64,000 nt of DNA, taken from Pandoraea commovens. GTDB lineage: Bacteria > Pseudomonadota > Gammaproteobacteria > Burkholderiales > Burkholderiaceae. The stretch covers positions 186,001 through 250,000 of the forward strand of contig NZ_CABPSA010000008.1 in the NCBI RefSeq assembly GCF_902459615.1, given 5' to 3'. The translations under genes were made by a program, and so were the position numbers. Positions 52,928 through 62,821 of this stretch are shown in pieces. Each line of letters opens with the position of its first letter. Within the stretch, counting starts at the first letter, position 1. The notes below the pieces were generated by a model, which was not told where the DNA came from, made no database searches, and was given only the letters and a program-made list of their open reading frames with translations.

Positions 52928-53542
52928 ATGCAGTTGATCGGAATGTTGGATTCGCCGTACGTGCGTCGTACGGCCATTTGCCTGAAGTTGCTTGGGCTGC
53001 CCTTCGAACACCGTTCGTTGTCGGTGTTCAGCACCTTCGACGCGTTCGCGGCGATCAATCCGGTCGTCAAAGCACCGACGCTCGTGACCGACGACGGCAC
53101 GGTGCTCATGGACTCGACCCTCATCCTCCAGTATCTGGAATCGCTGGTCGATCCGGCGCAGCGGCTGGTGCCGGTCGATCCTGCTGAGCGTGTGCGGGCG
53201 TTGCGTCTGACGGGACTTGCGCTGGCGGCCTGCGAGAAGTCGGTGCAACTGGTGTACGAGCGCGAACTGCGTCCGAGCGAGAAGCGGCATACGCCGTGGA
53301 CAGACCGGGTGCGCACGCAAGTGCATGCGGCGTTTCATGAACTGGAACTGGAGTTGGCGCAGGTGCCCATCCTGGCCACGCCGGAACAGATTGGCGAGCA
53401 TGGCGTGGCAGTAGCCGTGGCGTGGCGTTTCCATCAGTTGCTGCTGCCGGAAGTCGACTTCGGCGCGGAGTTTCCCGAGATTGCCAACTTCTCGGCGCAG
53501 GCCGAGGCGCTGCCCGCGTTTCGCGAGACGCCGCCGATCTGA
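52928..53542 (+). CDS. Glutathione S-transferase
   Basis: This is a 204-residue GST with the thioredoxin-like N-terminal domain MQLIGMLDSPYVRRTAI, where S9 may be the activating residue, and the glutathione-binding MDSTLILQYLE. A helical C-terminal domain follows from about residue 85. GGAG lies 7 bases before ATG 52928; an upstream in-frame TTG is less likely. The cis-proline region is VKAPTLV. It is divergent from the DJ-1-type gene. Confidence 0.88.
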   Translation: MQLIGMLDSPYVRRTAICLKLLGLPFEHRSLSVFSTFDAFAAINPVVKAPTLVTDDGTVLMDSTLILQYLESLVDPAQRLVPVDPAERVRALRLTGLALAACEKSVQLVYERELRPSEKRHTPWTDRVRTQVHAAFHELELELAQVPILATPEQIGEHGVAVAVAWRFHQLLLPEVDFGAEFPEIANFSAQAEALPAFRETPPI

Positions 53543-53591
53543 CGTATTGGGGAGGGGGTGAAGCGGGGGAGTAGAGACGGGATAAAGACAG

Positions 53592-53614
53592 GCCGGACGG
53601 CATCACCGTCCGGC
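53592..53614. terminator. Bidirectional hairpin between gst and the ABC-2 permease gene
   Basis: GCCGGACGG pairs perfectly with CCGTCCGGC around CATCA. It lies between convergent genes ending at 53542 and 53628. No marked T-run follows. Confidence 0.6.
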
Positions 53615-53627
53615 ATTGCTAGCTACG

Positions 53628-54401
53628 TCAGCTCTTCAGGCGATAGCCCGTCTTGAACATCCACGCGACGACGGCAAGGAAGATCGCAAGGAACAAGAGC
53701 GTCATGCCAAGACTCACGGCGACGCTCACATCCGCCAGTCCGTAAAAACTCCAGCGGAAACCGCTGATGAGATACACGACCGGGTTGAACAGCGTGACGG
53801 CGCGCCAGAACGGCGGCAGGATGCTCGTCGAGTAGAAGCTGCCGCCAAGGAACGTGAGCGGCGTGATGATGAGCAACGGCACGAGTTGCAGCTTCTCGAA
53901 GCCATCGGCCCAGATGCCGATGATGAAACCGAGCAGACTGAACGTGACCGCGGTGAGCACGAGGAAGAAGATCATCCAGATCGGATGCTCGATGCGCAGC
54001 GGCACGAACAACGCGGCCGTGCCCAGCATGATGACCCCGAGAATGATCGACTTGGTCGCCGCCGCACCCACGTACGCGCACACGATCTCCATGTAGGACA
54101 CCGGTGCGGAGAGCACCTCGTAGATCGTGCCGGTAAAGCGTGGGAAATAGATGCCGAACGAGGCGTTCGTCACACTCTGCGTGAGCAGCGAGAGCATGAT
54201 CAGGCCCGGCACGATGAACGCACCGTACGGCACGCCTTCGATTTCCGGAATACGCGAGCCGATCGCTGCACCGAACACTACAAAGTACAGCGAGGTCGAG
54301 ATGACCGGCGAGATGATGCTCTGCATCAACGTGCGACGCGTGCGTGCCATCTCGAAGTTGTAGATCGCCTTCATGGCGTAGAAATTCATGGCGCGGCTCA
54401 T
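53628..54401 (-). CDS. ABC-2-type transporter permease
   Basis: This is a 257-residue inner-membrane protein with six hydrophobic segments. [27 protein letters not shown] is the typical start of the ABC-2 membrane domain, and [36 protein letters not shown] is the family signature near the C-terminus. ATG 54401 overlaps the ATPase stop by 4 bp. It forms an exporter with the upstream ATPase; the substrate (drug, lipid or polysaccharide) is unknown. The much longer frame reaching 55043 runs out of frame through the ATPase gene and is not real. Confidence 0.88.
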   Translation of the reverse strand: MSRAMNFYAMKAIYNFEMARTRRTLMQSIISPVISTSLYFVVFGAAIGSRIPEIEGVPYGAFIVPGLIMLSLLTQSVTNASFGIYFPRFTGTIYEVLSAPVSYMEIVCAYVGAAATKSIILGVIMLGTAALFVPLRIEHPIWMIFFLVLTAVTFSLLGFIIGIWADGFEKLQLVPLLIITPLTFLGGSFYSTSILPPFWRAVTLFNPVVYLISGFRWSFYGLADVSVAVSLGMTLLFLAIFLAVVAWMFKTGYRLKS

Positions 54402-55327
54402 CCTTCTTTCCTGTGCACGAGCGAGACGAAGATGTCTTCGAGCGAGCTTTGCGTCGTGTGCAGATCCTTCACCGATATGCCCGCGCGCTCCATGTCGCGC
54501 AGCAGCGAGGCGATGGACGTCTGCTCGATATTGGCGTCGTACGTGAACACGAGTTCGGTGCCGTTGTTGCCGAGCGTGAGGCCGTACGCGGCGAGCGCGT
54601 CGGGAATGACGGAGACCGGCTCGGTCAGTTGCAACGCGAGCTGCTTGCTGCCCATGTGCCGCATCAGTTCGGTCTTCTCTTGCACGAGCGTAATCTGCCC
54701 GCCGGTGATGATGCCCACGCGGTCGGCCATTTCCTCGGCCTCTTCGATGTAGTGCGTGGTCAGGATCACGGTCACGCCGGTCTCGCGCAGCGACTGCACG
54801 AGACGCCACATGTCGCGGCGCAGTTCGACGTCCACCCCCGCAGTCGGCTCGTCGAGGAACAGCACACGCGGCTCGTGCGAGAGCGCCTTGGCGATCAGCA
54901 CGCGTCGTTTCATGCCGCCCGAGAGCTGCATGATGCGGCTGTCCTTCTTCTCCCATAGCGAGAGCGAGCGCAACACCTTCTCGATGTGCGCCGGATTCGC
55001 GGGCTTGCCGAACAGGCCGCGCGAGAAGGAGACGGTGGCCCACACCGATTCGAACGAGTCGGTGGTCAGCTCCTGCGGGACAAGGCCGATGGCTTCACGC
55101 GCCGCACGGTAGTCCGTGACGATGTCGTGACCGTCGACCGTCACCGTGCCCGAGGTCGGACGCACGATGCCGCAGATGGTGCTGATAAGGGTCGTTTTGC
55201 CGGCGCCGTTCGGGCCGAGCAGGGCGAAGATCTCGCCGCGCTGGATTTCCAGGTTGATGTTCTTGAGCGCCTGGAAACCTGTCGCGTACGTCTTCGACAG
55301 ATTCTGGATAGAGATCACGGATGGCAT
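54398..55327 (-). CDS. ABC transporter ATP-binding protein (ABC-2 exporter)
   Basis: This is a 309-residue ATPase with Walker [10 protein letters not shown], signature [15 protein letters not shown], Walker [13 protein letters not shown] and switch [18 protein letters not shown]/DrrA-type features include the C-terminal domain after about residue 220. [14 protein letters not shown] at ATG 55327 is taken as the start, although the ribosome site is weak. It energises the adjacent ABC-2 permease. Confidence 0.88.
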   Translation of the reverse strand: MPSVISIQNLSKTYATGFQALKNINLEIQRGEIFALLGPNGAGKTTLISTICGIVRPTSGTVTVDGHDIVTDYRAAREAIGLVPQELTTDSFESVWATVSFSRGLFGKPANPAHIEKVLRSLSLWEKKDSRIMQLSGGMKRRVLIAKALSHEPRVLFLDEPTAGVDVELRRDMWRLVQSLRETGVTVILTTHYIEEAEEMADRVGIITGGQITLVQEKTELMRHMGSKQLALQLTEPVSVIPDALAAYGLTLGNNGTELVFTYDANIEQTSIASLLRDMERAGISVKDLHTTQSSLEDIFVSLVHRKEG

Positions 55328-55390
55328 GGCGGCGACGATAGCACAGGCGTGAGGAACTTGTCGGACACGAACCGGCGGAAAGCCGAGGAA

Positions 55391-55428
55391 CAAAAAATGC
55401 TCGCCGCCCAATGGCGGGCGACGAGCAT
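55391..55428 (-). terminator. Rho-independent terminator of the VOC gene
   Basis: On the minus strand, ATGCTCG/CGAGCAT arms with an inner CGCCC/GGGCG-type stem run into TTTTTTG, about 50 bp after the VOC gene stop. Confidence 0.8.
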
Positions 55429-55475
55429 CGATGCGTGTCTGTCTGCGTGCCGGGAGATTCGGCGTAGGCGAAGGA

Positions 55476-55904
55476 TCAGCCCTTCGGCATTTCCTTGGGG
55501 ACGATCACCATCCAGTTCATGCCGAAACGATCCTTGACCATGCCGAACGTTTTCGCGAAGAACGTCTCGCCGAGCGGCATGTTGACCGAACCGCCGTCAG
55601 CCAGCGCGTGGAACGCCTTTTCGGCAGCGCCGACTTCCGTGAAATCGACCGACAGCGAGAAGCCGTCGAACTTCGGCTTGCCGCTCACCATGCCGTCCGA
55701 AGCCATCACCATCGATTCGCCGATGAAGAACTCGCCGTGCATGATCTTGTTGTCGCTGCCCGGCGGCAGCATGCCTTCGGGGCACTTTTCCGGACTTTCG
55801 CCATAACGCATCAGCATGCCGCGCCGTGCGCCCAGCGTCTTCTCGTAGAAATCAATGGCTTCTTCACAACGACCTTCGAAAAACAGATAGGAATGAACTT
55901 GCAT
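55476..55904 (-). CDS. PhnB-like VOC-family protein
   Basis: This is a 142-residue protein starting [25 protein letters not shown], the PhnB/DUF-type VOC N-terminus. GGAG precedes ATG 55904. The C-terminal [16 protein letters not shown] is the conserved terminal strand (DxFGxxW). It is divergent from a TetR gene with two inverted 13-bp operator-like repeats between them, so it is probably the TetR target. The substrate is unknown. Confidence 0.87.
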   Translation of the reverse strand: MQVHSYLFFEGRCEEAIDFYEKTLGARRGMLMRYGESPEKCPEGMLPPGSDNKIMHGEFFIGESMVMASDGMVSGKPKFDGFSLSVDFTEVGAAEKAFHALADGGSVNMPLGETFFAKTFGMVKDRFGMNWMVIVPKEMPKG

Positions 55905-56064
55905 GGAACGCTCCTCGATGTGTCGGTAATAAAGGGCGTGGGGACGCCCCGTTGGGGAAGTGTCATTGGGCGAACGTCTTCGGCACCTCATCAACCATAG
56001 TCCCTTCGCATTTAATGCGCGAATGTGACGAAGCCGGTGCCGTCTGACGCACTGCAACTTGCCT

Positions 56065-56115
56065 TTGTGGACAGTGTACACAAACAATAGCAGACATAAT
56101 GGACACTGTCCACAA
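56065..56115. promoter_or_regulatory. 13-bp inverted repeats in the VOC/TetR divergent promoter
   Basis: TTGTGGACAGTGT (56065-56077) and its exact complement ACACTGTCCACAA (56103-56115) are 25 bp apart, just before the TetR start. The layout fits a TetR operator controlling both divergent genes. Confidence 0.75.
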
Positions 56116-56124
56116 GGGGTAGCA

Positions 56125-56778
56125 ATGACAGAACAAGAAACAACGACCGGGCCGGCGCGGGCGACCTACCGCCACGGCGACCTGCGCCGGGCGTTGCTGG
56201 AAGCGGGGATCGCGCTGGCGCGCGATGGCGGGCCGGACGCGGTGATCCTACGTGAAGCGACGCGTCGCGCCGGGGTCGTTCCCAATGCCGCTTACCGGCA
56301 TTTCGCCAATCGTCAGGATTTGCTCGATGCGGTGCGCGCGGCGGCACTGGCCGAGCTGGCGACGGGGATCGAACATGAGCAGGCGATGATCGACGCCGCA
56401 TTGATGCCGGACGGCGTGTCGCGCTCGCGCGCCGTGCTTCGCGCGGTGGGCATCGGTTATCTGCATTTCGCGCGTCGGCAGCCGGGGTTGTTTCGCACGG
56501 CGTTTGCGCCGTCCGAGAACGTGCGCTCGGCGGGCGGGCCGGAGAAGGCGGGCGCGAGCGGTCTGAATCCGTTTGAGCTGTTGGGCGCGGCGCTAGACGG
56601 CATGCTGGCGGCGGGCGTCATCGACGCGGCGCAGCGGCCCGGCGCGGAGTATCTGGCCTGGGCGGCGGTGCATGGCCTCGCTGTGCTCGTCATCGACGGT
56701 CCGCTCCGGGACTTGCCCGACGATGAGGTCGGCGCGCTCGGGCAGCGGCTCGTCGCGATGGTGGAGAAGGGGCTGTAG
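56125..56778 (+). CDS. TetR-family transcriptional regulator
   Basis: This 217-residue regulator has an N-terminal helix-turn-helix (LREATRRAGVVPNAAYRHFANRQDLLDAV) and a TetR C-terminal ligand domain of the WHG type, indicated by the C-terminal GLAVLVIDGPLRDLP block. ATG 56125 is preferred over 56059 because the earlier frame would begin inside the inverted-repeat operator. It probably represses itself and the divergent PhnB-like gene. The inducer is unknown. Confidence 0.87.
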   Translation: MTEQETTTGPARATYRHGDLRRALLEAGIALARDGGPDAVILREATRRAGVVPNAAYRHFANRQDLLDAVRAAALAELATGIEHEQAMIDAALMPDGVSRSRAVLRAVGIGYLHFARRQPGLFRTAFAPSENVRSAGGPEKAGASGLNPFELLGAALDGMLAAGVIDAAQRPGAEYLAWAAVHGLAVLVIDGPLRDLPDDEVGALGQRLVAMVEKGL

Positions 56779-56797
56779 CGCCCCTGAATGGGCCGCG

Positions 56798-57694
56798 CTA
56801 CAGACGCGGCGTCAGCAGCTCCGCAAGCCAGTTCATGAAGGCTTGCGCACGACGTGGCAGGTGACGCCGGTTCGCATACAGCAGCGAGACGGCCAGCGGT
56901 TCCGCCTGAAATTCCTGCATCACCTCCTGCAACTTGCCCTCGGCGATGAGGCCGCGCACGCCGCCTTCGGGCGCTTGTATGAAGCCGAGTCCGGCGACGC
57001 AGGCGGCCTGATAGGCATCGGCGTTGTTCACCGTCAGCACGCCTTCCATAGGCCATTGCGCATAGTGTTCGCCGTCGAAATACTCCCAGCCCGCCGGACG
57101 CGTGCCCAGTGTGGTCGTGTAATGGATCAGACGGTGCTGGCTCAGGTCGTCCAGCGTCGTCGGCACGCCGTGCCGTTCGAGATATGCAGGACTTGCCACA
57201 TTGATCTGACGCATATGACCCAACGGCCGCGCGATGAGCGTGGAGTCGGCGACCGCGCCCACGCGCAGCACGCAATCGAACCCTTCGCTCACCAGATCCA
57301 CTCGCCGGTCGGTGCTCGACAACTCCACGCGTAGCGCCGGATGCTGCGCGAGAAACGTGGGCAATGCCGGGATGACGGTCGTGCGGGCGAGCGTCGCGGG
57401 CAGATCGACCCGTAGACGGCCGGTGAGCGCTTCGTCGCGCGCCACGAACATCGTTTCCCACTCTTCGACGTCGGCAAGCAAGTCCTTGCATCGTTCGAGA
57501 CACGCCTGACCGTCCTGCGTCAGTTGTACGCGTCGCGTGGTTCGATGCAACAGGCGCGTGCCCAGCTTCGTTTCGAGTTGCTTGATGGCGTTGGAGACGC
57601 TCGCGCGCGGCAGGCCGAGACTGTCGGCGGCTTGCGTGAAACTGCCGGTTTCGGTAACGCGTACGAAGATGCGCATGGCGTCGAGCTGATGCAT
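56798..57694 (-). CDS. LysR-family transcriptional regulator
   Basis: This is a 298-residue LysR regulator with an N-terminal winged helix (MHQLDAMRIFVRVTETGSFTQAADSLGLPRASVSNAIKQLE-type sequence) and a C-terminal periplasmic-binding-like effector domain. It is divergent from an SDR gene, the usual position for its target, and convergent with the TetR gene over 20 bp. The inducer is unknown. Confidence 0.9.
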   Translation of the reverse strand: MHQLDAMRIFVRVTETGSFTQAADSLGLPRASVSNAIKQLETKLGTRLLHRTTRRVQLTQDGQACLERCKDLLADVEEWETMFVARDEALTGRLRVDLPATLARTTVIPALPTFLAQHPALRVELSSTDRRVDLVSEGFDCVLRVGAVADSTLIARPLGHMRQINVASPAYLERHGVPTTLDDLSQHRLIHYTTTLGTRPAGWEYFDGEHYAQWPMEGVLTVNNADAYQAACVAGLGFIQAPEGGVRGLIAEGKLQEVMQEFQAEPLAVSLLYANRRHLPRRAQAFMNWLAELLTPRL

Positions 57695-57868
57695 GGGGGC
57701 GAGGGGCCAATCGTCTCGACGGACGATCGATTGTTATTTGAATTTGATCAGTGTAATCAAATTCGTCCGGTTTATTGGTGAAATTCGTTGCAATAGGATG
57801 TTGAACAGTTCAACGCGGTGTGGCCGGGCGGCCTCGCCGGATCCCATTCAGCATCCAGGAGAATCACC

Positions 57869-58627
57869 ATGACGCACAAGATCGCTCTCATTACCGGTGG
57901 CAGCCGTGGTCTGGGCCGTGCATCGGCCATCGCCGCAGCACAACACGGCATCGACGTCATCCTCACTTATCGCAGTCAGCGCGCCGAGGCCGACGCCGTT
58001 GTCGCCGAGATCGTCAAACTGGGCGCGAAAGCCGTGGCCTTGCCGCTCGACGTTTCGGAATCTTCGCAGTTCGCGCCCTTCGCCGCAGAGGTCAAGCGTG
58101 TGCTGAACGAGGTCTGGAAGCGCGACACGTTCGACTTCCTCGTGAACAACGCCGGTACGGGCTTGCACAAGCCGGTGACCGAGACGACGGAAGACGAGTT
58201 CGACTTCCTCGTGCGGCTGCATCTGAAGGGCCCGTTCTTCCTCACGCAGACGTTGCTACCGATGATGGCCGATGGCGGTCGCATCCTCAACGTGTCGAGC
58301 GGGCTTGCTCGCTTCACGTTCCCGGGCGCGTCGGCATACGCGATGATGAAGGGCGGTATCGAAGTGTTCTCGCGCTATCTGGCGAAGGAGCTGGGCGCGC
58401 GTGGCATTCGTGCCAACACGCTTGCGCCGGGGGCCATCGCCACCGACTTCAACGGCGGCACCGTGCGCGACAACGAGGCCGTGCATCAGATGGTCGCAGG
58501 CACCACTGCGTTGGGACGTGTGGGCGAAGCCGACGACATCGGTGGTGTCGTGGCGGCGCTGCTCGGCGACGAAATGGGCTGGATCAACGGGCAGCGCGTC
58601 GAAGCGTCGGGCGGGATGATGCTCTAA
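57869..58627 (+). CDS. SDR-family oxidoreductase
   Basis: This is a 252-residue short-chain dehydrogenase with a canonical TGGSRGLG cofactor motif, NNAG, the NVSSG catalytic serine and YAMMK catalytic tyrosine/lysine. AGGAGA precedes ATG 57869. It probably uses NADP (R in TYRSQR after the second strand). It is divergent from the LysR gene, which likely controls it. The substrate is unknown; a ketone, aldehyde or quinone reductase is possible. Confidence 0.88.
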   Translation: MTHKIALITGGSRGLGRASAIAAAQHGIDVILTYRSQRAEADAVVAEIVKLGAKAVALPLDVSESSQFAPFAAEVKRVLNEVWKRDTFDFLVNNAGTGLHKPVTETTEDEFDFLVRLHLKGPFFLTQTLLPMMADGGRILNVSSGLARFTFPGASAYAMMKGGIEVFSRYLAKELGARGIRANTLAPGAIATDFNGGTVRDNEAVHQMVAGTTALGRVGEADDIGGVVAALLGDEMGWINGQRVEASGGMML

Positions 58628-58675
58628 GGGGCGCGAAGCGGCACAACAACGTCGCTTAGACGAAAGACAGACGGC

Positions 58676-59635
58676 TCAGTGAGCCGGGCGGCGCGAGCGC
58701 ATCGAACCGGACCAGGCGACGGCACCGACGATGCACACGCCGCCAATCGCCATCTTGAGTGTGGGTGACGTGCCGAACAGCACCCACGCGAACGCAATCG
58801 CGTAGACAGGTTCGAGCGCAATCACGACCGCCGCCTGACTCGCCTTGACGGTACGCAGCGCGTGAATGAAGAGGGTGTAAGCCAGCGCGGTGCAGACGAC
58901 GCCCAGACACGCGAGCCATCCCCATTGCGCGGCGGGAAGTGTCAGGGACTCGCGCCATGCAAACGGCCCGAGCACGATCAGAATGCCCAGGCATTGCCAC
59001 CAGCTCGCCTGCAACGGCGAGGCTCGCGCACCCAGCACCCGGTTCGACAGGGCGATGACGGCGTAGATCGCGCCGGACAGCACACCCCACGCAAGGCCGA
59101 CCGTCGCACCGGCCTGCCAGTCGAACGCGGGCGTCACCAGCGCGAGACCGATACAAACGAGCGCAATCACCCCGGCGTCCCCCAATGAGGGACGTTCACG
59201 GCGCAGTGGCCATTCCAGCAGAATCACGAACGCCGGGAAGCAGGCGAAACCGAGTGTGCCGACGGCCACGCCGCCCGCTTTGATGGCGAGGAAGAAGGCC
59301 AGCCAGTGCACGGCCAGCAGCACGCCCGCGACGATGAGGCGGGCGCTGGATGCTATCGACAGGCCGCGCCACGGCGCACCGCCGGAAAGACGCGCGGCGC
59401 TACGCATACCGGCCAGTCCGGCGAGCGCGATGATGGTGAGGGCGAGCCACGAGAACAGCCCGCGTCCGAAGACGATCATCGTGCTGCTCGCGGCGATGTG
59501 TTCGCCGAACAGGGCGGACGCGCCGAAGAGCATGGCCGCCACGTGCAGTGCAATCTGCTGGCTGGCGCCACCCTGCGGCGCGGCGCTCAGTGCGCCGGTC
59601 GGTGTGGACGAGGTTTCGGAAGTGGCCTCAGGCAT
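58676..59635 (-). CDS. EamA/DMT-family transporter
   Basis: This is a 319-residue inner-membrane protein with ten hydrophobic segments in two EamA halves, preceded by a polar Ser/Thr/Ala-rich stretch of about 25 residues. Typical glycine/proline positions near ALEPVYAIAFAWVLFG mark the second half. It overlaps the upstream Lrp-type gene stop by 8 bp, so it is co-translated with that regulator. Amino acid export under Lrp/AsnC control is a common pairing and is inferred here. Confidence 0.87.
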   Translation of the reverse strand: MPEATSETSSTPTGALSAAPQGGASQQIALHVAAMLFGASALFGEHIAASSTMIVFGRGLFSWLALTIIALAGLAGMRSAARLSGGAPWRGLSIASSARLIVAGVLLAVHWLAFFLAIKAGGVAVGTLGFACFPAFVILLEWPLRRERPSLGDAGVIALVCIGLALVTPAFDWQAGATVGLAWGVLSGAIYAVIALSNRVLGARASPLQASWWQCLGILIVLGPFAWRESLTLPAAQWGWLACLGVVCTALAYTLFIHALRTVKASQAAVVIALEPVYAIAFAWVLFGTSPTLKMAIGGVCIVGAVAWSGSMRSRRPAH

Positions 59636-60116
59636 CGCCCGAGGCGTCTGGCGGCTGGGGCACTGGCACGGCCGTGGTGTACATCACTTGCTTGAGCGCG
59701 AAGCTCGAACGAATGTTGCGGATACCCGGAATGCGGGAGATGCGGTCGGTGATCAGCGACTCGTAAGCGGCCATGTCGCTGACCATCACGCGCAGGAGGT
59801 AGTCGGCGTCGCCGGACATCAGGTAACACTCCATGACGTTCGGCAGCGCGGTCACGGCGGCTTCGAAGGCATCCAATCCGTCACGATTCTGGTTTTCCAG
59901 CGTGACGTGGATGAAGACGTTGATGTGCAGCCCGAGGCGCGACGGGTCGAGCAGCGTCACACGCTGCCGGATATAACCCGCGGCTTCGAGCGCCTTGACG
60001 CGCGCCAGACAGGGCGACGGCGACAGGTTCACGCGCGAGGCGAGTTCAACGTTGGTGAGGCGGGCGTCGGCTTGCAGCTCCCGCAGAATCTTCAAATCAA
60101 TGGCGTCGAGTTCCAT
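59628..60116 (-). CDS. Lrp/AsnC-family transcriptional regulator
   Basis: This 162-residue regulator has an N-terminal helix-turn-helix (LDAIDLKILRELQADARLTNVELASRVNLSPSPC-type) and a RAM/ligand domain with MSGDADYLLRVMVSD. It starts at ATG 60116. It overlaps the EamA gene by 8 bp, suggesting it controls that exporter in response to an amino acid. The upstream region is shared with the divergent TonB-receptor gene. Confidence 0.9.
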   Translation of the reverse strand: MELDAIDLKILRELQADARLTNVELASRVNLSPSPCLARVKALEAAGYIRQRVTLLDPSRLGLHINVFIHVTLENQNRDGLDAFEAAVTALPNVMECYLMSGDADYLLRVMVSDMAAYESLITDRISRIPGIRNIRSSFALKQVMYTTAVPVPQPPDASGDA

Positions 60117-60369
60117 ACCACTCTACGCACGTGCCCCGGATGGGGGCCGGCGTTCCGTTCAATTAGCCGCTCGGTAGGCGACAGTGCCGCGATATTAGCC
60201 TATTTGTCGACGTTGCCGGGGCTCATGTGACTCGCGATGCGTGCGTTGCCCATCTTGGACGCGACCGGCATGGTAAGGAACGGAAATGTTGTATTTCGGT
60301 GTTGTCGTTGCCGTCTGACGACAACATTTGTTGACGCTGGGCGGTGTTTGTTAATATCCCGAACCTGTG

Positions 60370-60394
60370 AATGAGAACGTTAACGATTCTCATT
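60370..60394. promoter_or_regulatory. Fur-box-like site before the TonB receptor
   Basis: AATGAGAA and its complement TTCTCATT are separated by 9 bases (60370-60394), 36 bp before the receptor ATG. This fits the imperfect palindrome of Fur sites and iron-repressed receptor genes. Confidence 0.75.
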
Positions 60395-60429
60395 AAAAAT
60401 ATATTGTTTAGTCACACGGGATTTCAAGC

Positions 60430-62637
60430 ATGTCTTCCGCTCCGGCTCACCGGGTCAGCCGCGTTTTGCGCGCGAATGGCCGCCTCGCTGCACGTCATCT
60501 TTCTCTGGCTCCCCGTAGTACCGTCGCACCGCTCGCGCTCGCCACATTGCTGACGTTTGCCGCTTCGTCGGCGTTCGCTCAGTCGGCTACCGACGCTACC
60601 GACACCACGAATACCGGGGCCGCGCCCGCCACGCTCAAGGCGACGACGGTGACCGACTCGACGTTGCGCGAAACGCCGCAGAACCTGAAGCAGTCGGTGC
60701 AGGCCGGTGCGCTCGGCTCGCGCAGCCAGCTCGATACGCCGTTCTCCACGACGGTCGTGAGTCAGGAGCAACTTGAGAAGCGTCAGGCGACCAAGCTCGG
60801 CGACGTCTTCGTCACGGACGCCTCAGTGACCGACGGCAGCAACGCCTTCGACGCATGGGCCGGGTACATCTATGTGCGCGGCATGCCCATCGACTGGCAA
60901 TCGGGCTTCAAGCTCGACGGCATGCCGGTCATGACCTACGGCGTGACCATGCCGTACGAACAGTTCGACCGCGTGGAGTTGCTCAAAGGCCTGTCCGGCT
61001 TCATGTACGGTTTCGTCGCGCCGGGCGGCGTGGTGAACTACGTCACGAAGAAGCCGACGGATGAGCGTATCGCGAGCATCGACGTCGGTTTTCAGTCGGA
61101 AGGCATCTGGCGTGAGCACGTCGACCTTGGCGGGCGCGCCGGTCCGAACGACATGTTCGGCGCGCGTCTGAATTACACGCACGAAGAAGGCCGCACGTAC
61201 ACCGACGGCAATCTGAACCGCGACACGGTGTCGGTCGCCCTCGACGCACGCATCACGCCCGATCTCACGTGGAACTTCGGCGCGATGTATCAGGACCGTC
61301 GCGCGACGGGCACGTCGCCGTCGCTCTCGACGTACAACTTCACGGGCAACCAGTTGCCTGCGCCGATCAATGTGTCCAACGCGAACCTGCAAACGCAGGC
61401 GACGCACCTGAACACGATCACGCAGTTCTACACGACAGGCCTGCAATACCAGCTCAATCCGGACTGGAAGGTCTCGGCCAACTTCGCCTACAACAAGTCG
61501 ACGCGCGACCGTAACGAAGCCACCCTCTACCTCCTGAACGGTGCCGGTAACTTCAGCGGCATGAACGACCTCGGCGACGAAGTGAACACGTTCCACGCGT
61601 GGCAGGTGACGGCCGAAGGCCGCGTCCGCACCGGCCCGCTGACACATCAACTGACGTTCGGCTACGCTTCGCAATATCAGACGAACGATTACGCCTACAC
61701 GTACAGCCCGAGCTACACGGGCAACCTGTATCAGGGCACGTCGTATCAGTTCTACGGCAATGGCACGCCGCTTCAGGCGCAACGCTCCAGCGCCATCGAG
61801 CAGAAGTCCGTCTTCGCGTCGGATACCGTGCAGATCACGGATCGCTTTTCGGTGCTGGCCGGTGGCCGCTTCACGAACTACGACCAGACGAATGCGCAGG
61901 GCGCGTCGACGTACTCGACCAACGGCGTCTTCACGCCGACCCTCGCCGCGATGTACAAGCTCACGCAGAACACCACGGCCTACGCCAGCTATGTGGAAGC
62001 GCTCGAAGCGGGTGAAGTGGTCGGTTCGACCTACGCCAACGCGGGCGCGGTGCTCAACCCGTTCAAGAGCCGTCAGTACGAAGTCGGCGTGAAGACGGAG
62101 CAGGCGACGTGGAGTACCACGGCGGCGCTGTTCCGCATCGAACGTGGCGCCGTGTACACGAACAGCGCGAACGCCCGTGTGGCCGACGGTCAGTCGATCT
62201 ATCAGGGGATCGAACTCGCTGGCTCCGTGAAGCTCGGCCCGCAGTGGACGCTGGGTGCCAGCGCCATGGCCCTCGACGCCTGGTACGCACGCACGGCCGG
62301 TGGCTTCGATGGCAACCGTGTCGGTGGCGCACCGCGCTTCGTGCTCTCGGGCAACGTCGAATACAAGGTGCCGTACGTGCCGGGCCTGTCGGTCGGCGGC
62401 GATATCCGCTACAACGGCCGCACGACGCTCAACCCGCAGAACTCGCTGACGGTCTCCGGCTACACGCTGATTAACATCGGCGCGACGTACCGCACCCGCG
62501 TCGCCGGTAAGGACGTGACGCTGCGCGCGGCCGTGAGCAACCTCACCAACCGCAAGTACTGGGAGTACCAGTACGATAACTACATCAAGCCCGCCGACCC
62601 GCGCATGGTCAGCCTGAACGCCAAGATCGATTTCTGA
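60430..62637 (+). CDS. TonB-dependent siderophore receptor
   Basis: This 735-residue outer-membrane receptor has a long signal region (basic/Arg-rich start, hydrophobic core near residues 32-47, cleavage near AFA-Q). The plug domain (about residues 80-230) carries FSTTVVSQEQLEKRQ, YVRGMPIDW and LLKGLSGFMYG. The remainder is a 22-stranded barrel ending in an aromatic residue (VSLNAKIDF). It imports an iron-siderophore using TonB. A Fur-box-like site precedes it and a terminator follows. The siderophore is not evident; no biosynthetic genes are nearby. Confidence 0.92.
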   Translation: MSSAPAHRVSRVLRANGRLAARHLSLAPRSTVAPLALATLLTFAASSAFAQSATDATDTTNTGAAPATLKATTVTDSTLRETPQNLKQSVQAGALGSRSQLDTPFSTTVVSQEQLEKRQATKLGDVFVTDASVTDGSNAFDAWAGYIYVRGMPIDWQSGFKLDGMPVMTYGVTMPYEQFDRVELLKGLSGFMYGFVAPGGVVNYVTKKPTDERIASIDVGFQSEGIWREHVDLGGRAGPNDMFGARLNYTHEEGRTYTDGNLNRDTVSVALDARITPDLTWNFGAMYQDRRATGTSPSLSTYNFTGNQLPAPINVSNANLQTQATHLNTITQFYTTGLQYQLNPDWKVSANFAYNKSTRDRNEATLYLLNGAGNFSGMNDLGDEVNTFHAWQVTAEGRVRTGPLTHQLTFGYASQYQTNDYAYTYSPSYTGNLYQGTSYQFYGNGTPLQAQRSSAIEQKSVFASDTVQITDRFSVLAGGRFTNYDQTNAQGASTYSTNGVFTPTLAAMYKLTQNTTAYASYVEALEAGEVVGSTYANAGAVLNPFKSRQYEVGVKTEQATWSTTAALFRIERGAVYTNSANARVADGQSIYQGIELAGSVKLGPQWTLGASAMALDAWYARTAGGFDGNRVGGAPRFVLSGNVEYKVPYVPGLSVGGDIRYNGRTTLNPQNSLTVSGYTLINIGATYRTRVAGKDVTLRAAVSNLTNRKYWEYQYDNYIKPADPRMVSLNAKIDF

Positions 62638-62682
62638 TCGACGCTGGGTGTCTTGATGTGACGGACTTCATGTGACGAAAAT

Positions 62683-62707
62683 CAGCGGCCTGCGGGTCGC
62701 TGTTTTT
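62683..62707 (+). terminator. Terminator after the TonB receptor gene
   Basis: CAGCGGCC pairs with GGTCGCTG around TGCG and runs into TTTTT, 45 bp after the receptor stop. Confidence 0.75.
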
Positions 62708-62794
62708 CATTGGGCGACAGATGCTCGTTGGCGTAGGGCTATCGCCGTCATCGAAACAATCAATCGATGTCCCCGAAGAAAGCGCTTGACTGTC

Positions 62795-62810
62795 TATCTA
62801 CTAGTAGATA
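62795..62810. promoter_or_regulatory. TetR operator candidate before the TetR gene
   Basis: TATCTACTAGTAGATA is a perfect 16-bp palindrome ending 11 bp before the TetR ATG. A related palindrome occurs at 63487, before ohr. Confidence 0.75.
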
Positions 62811-62821
62811 AAGTTCGTCAC

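Noticed and set aside
53628-55043. 471-codon minus-strand frame reaching far into the ABC ATPase gene
   Set aside because: Only the part from 54401 encodes the ABC-2 permease; the upstream extension is out of frame with the ATPase and has shadow composition.
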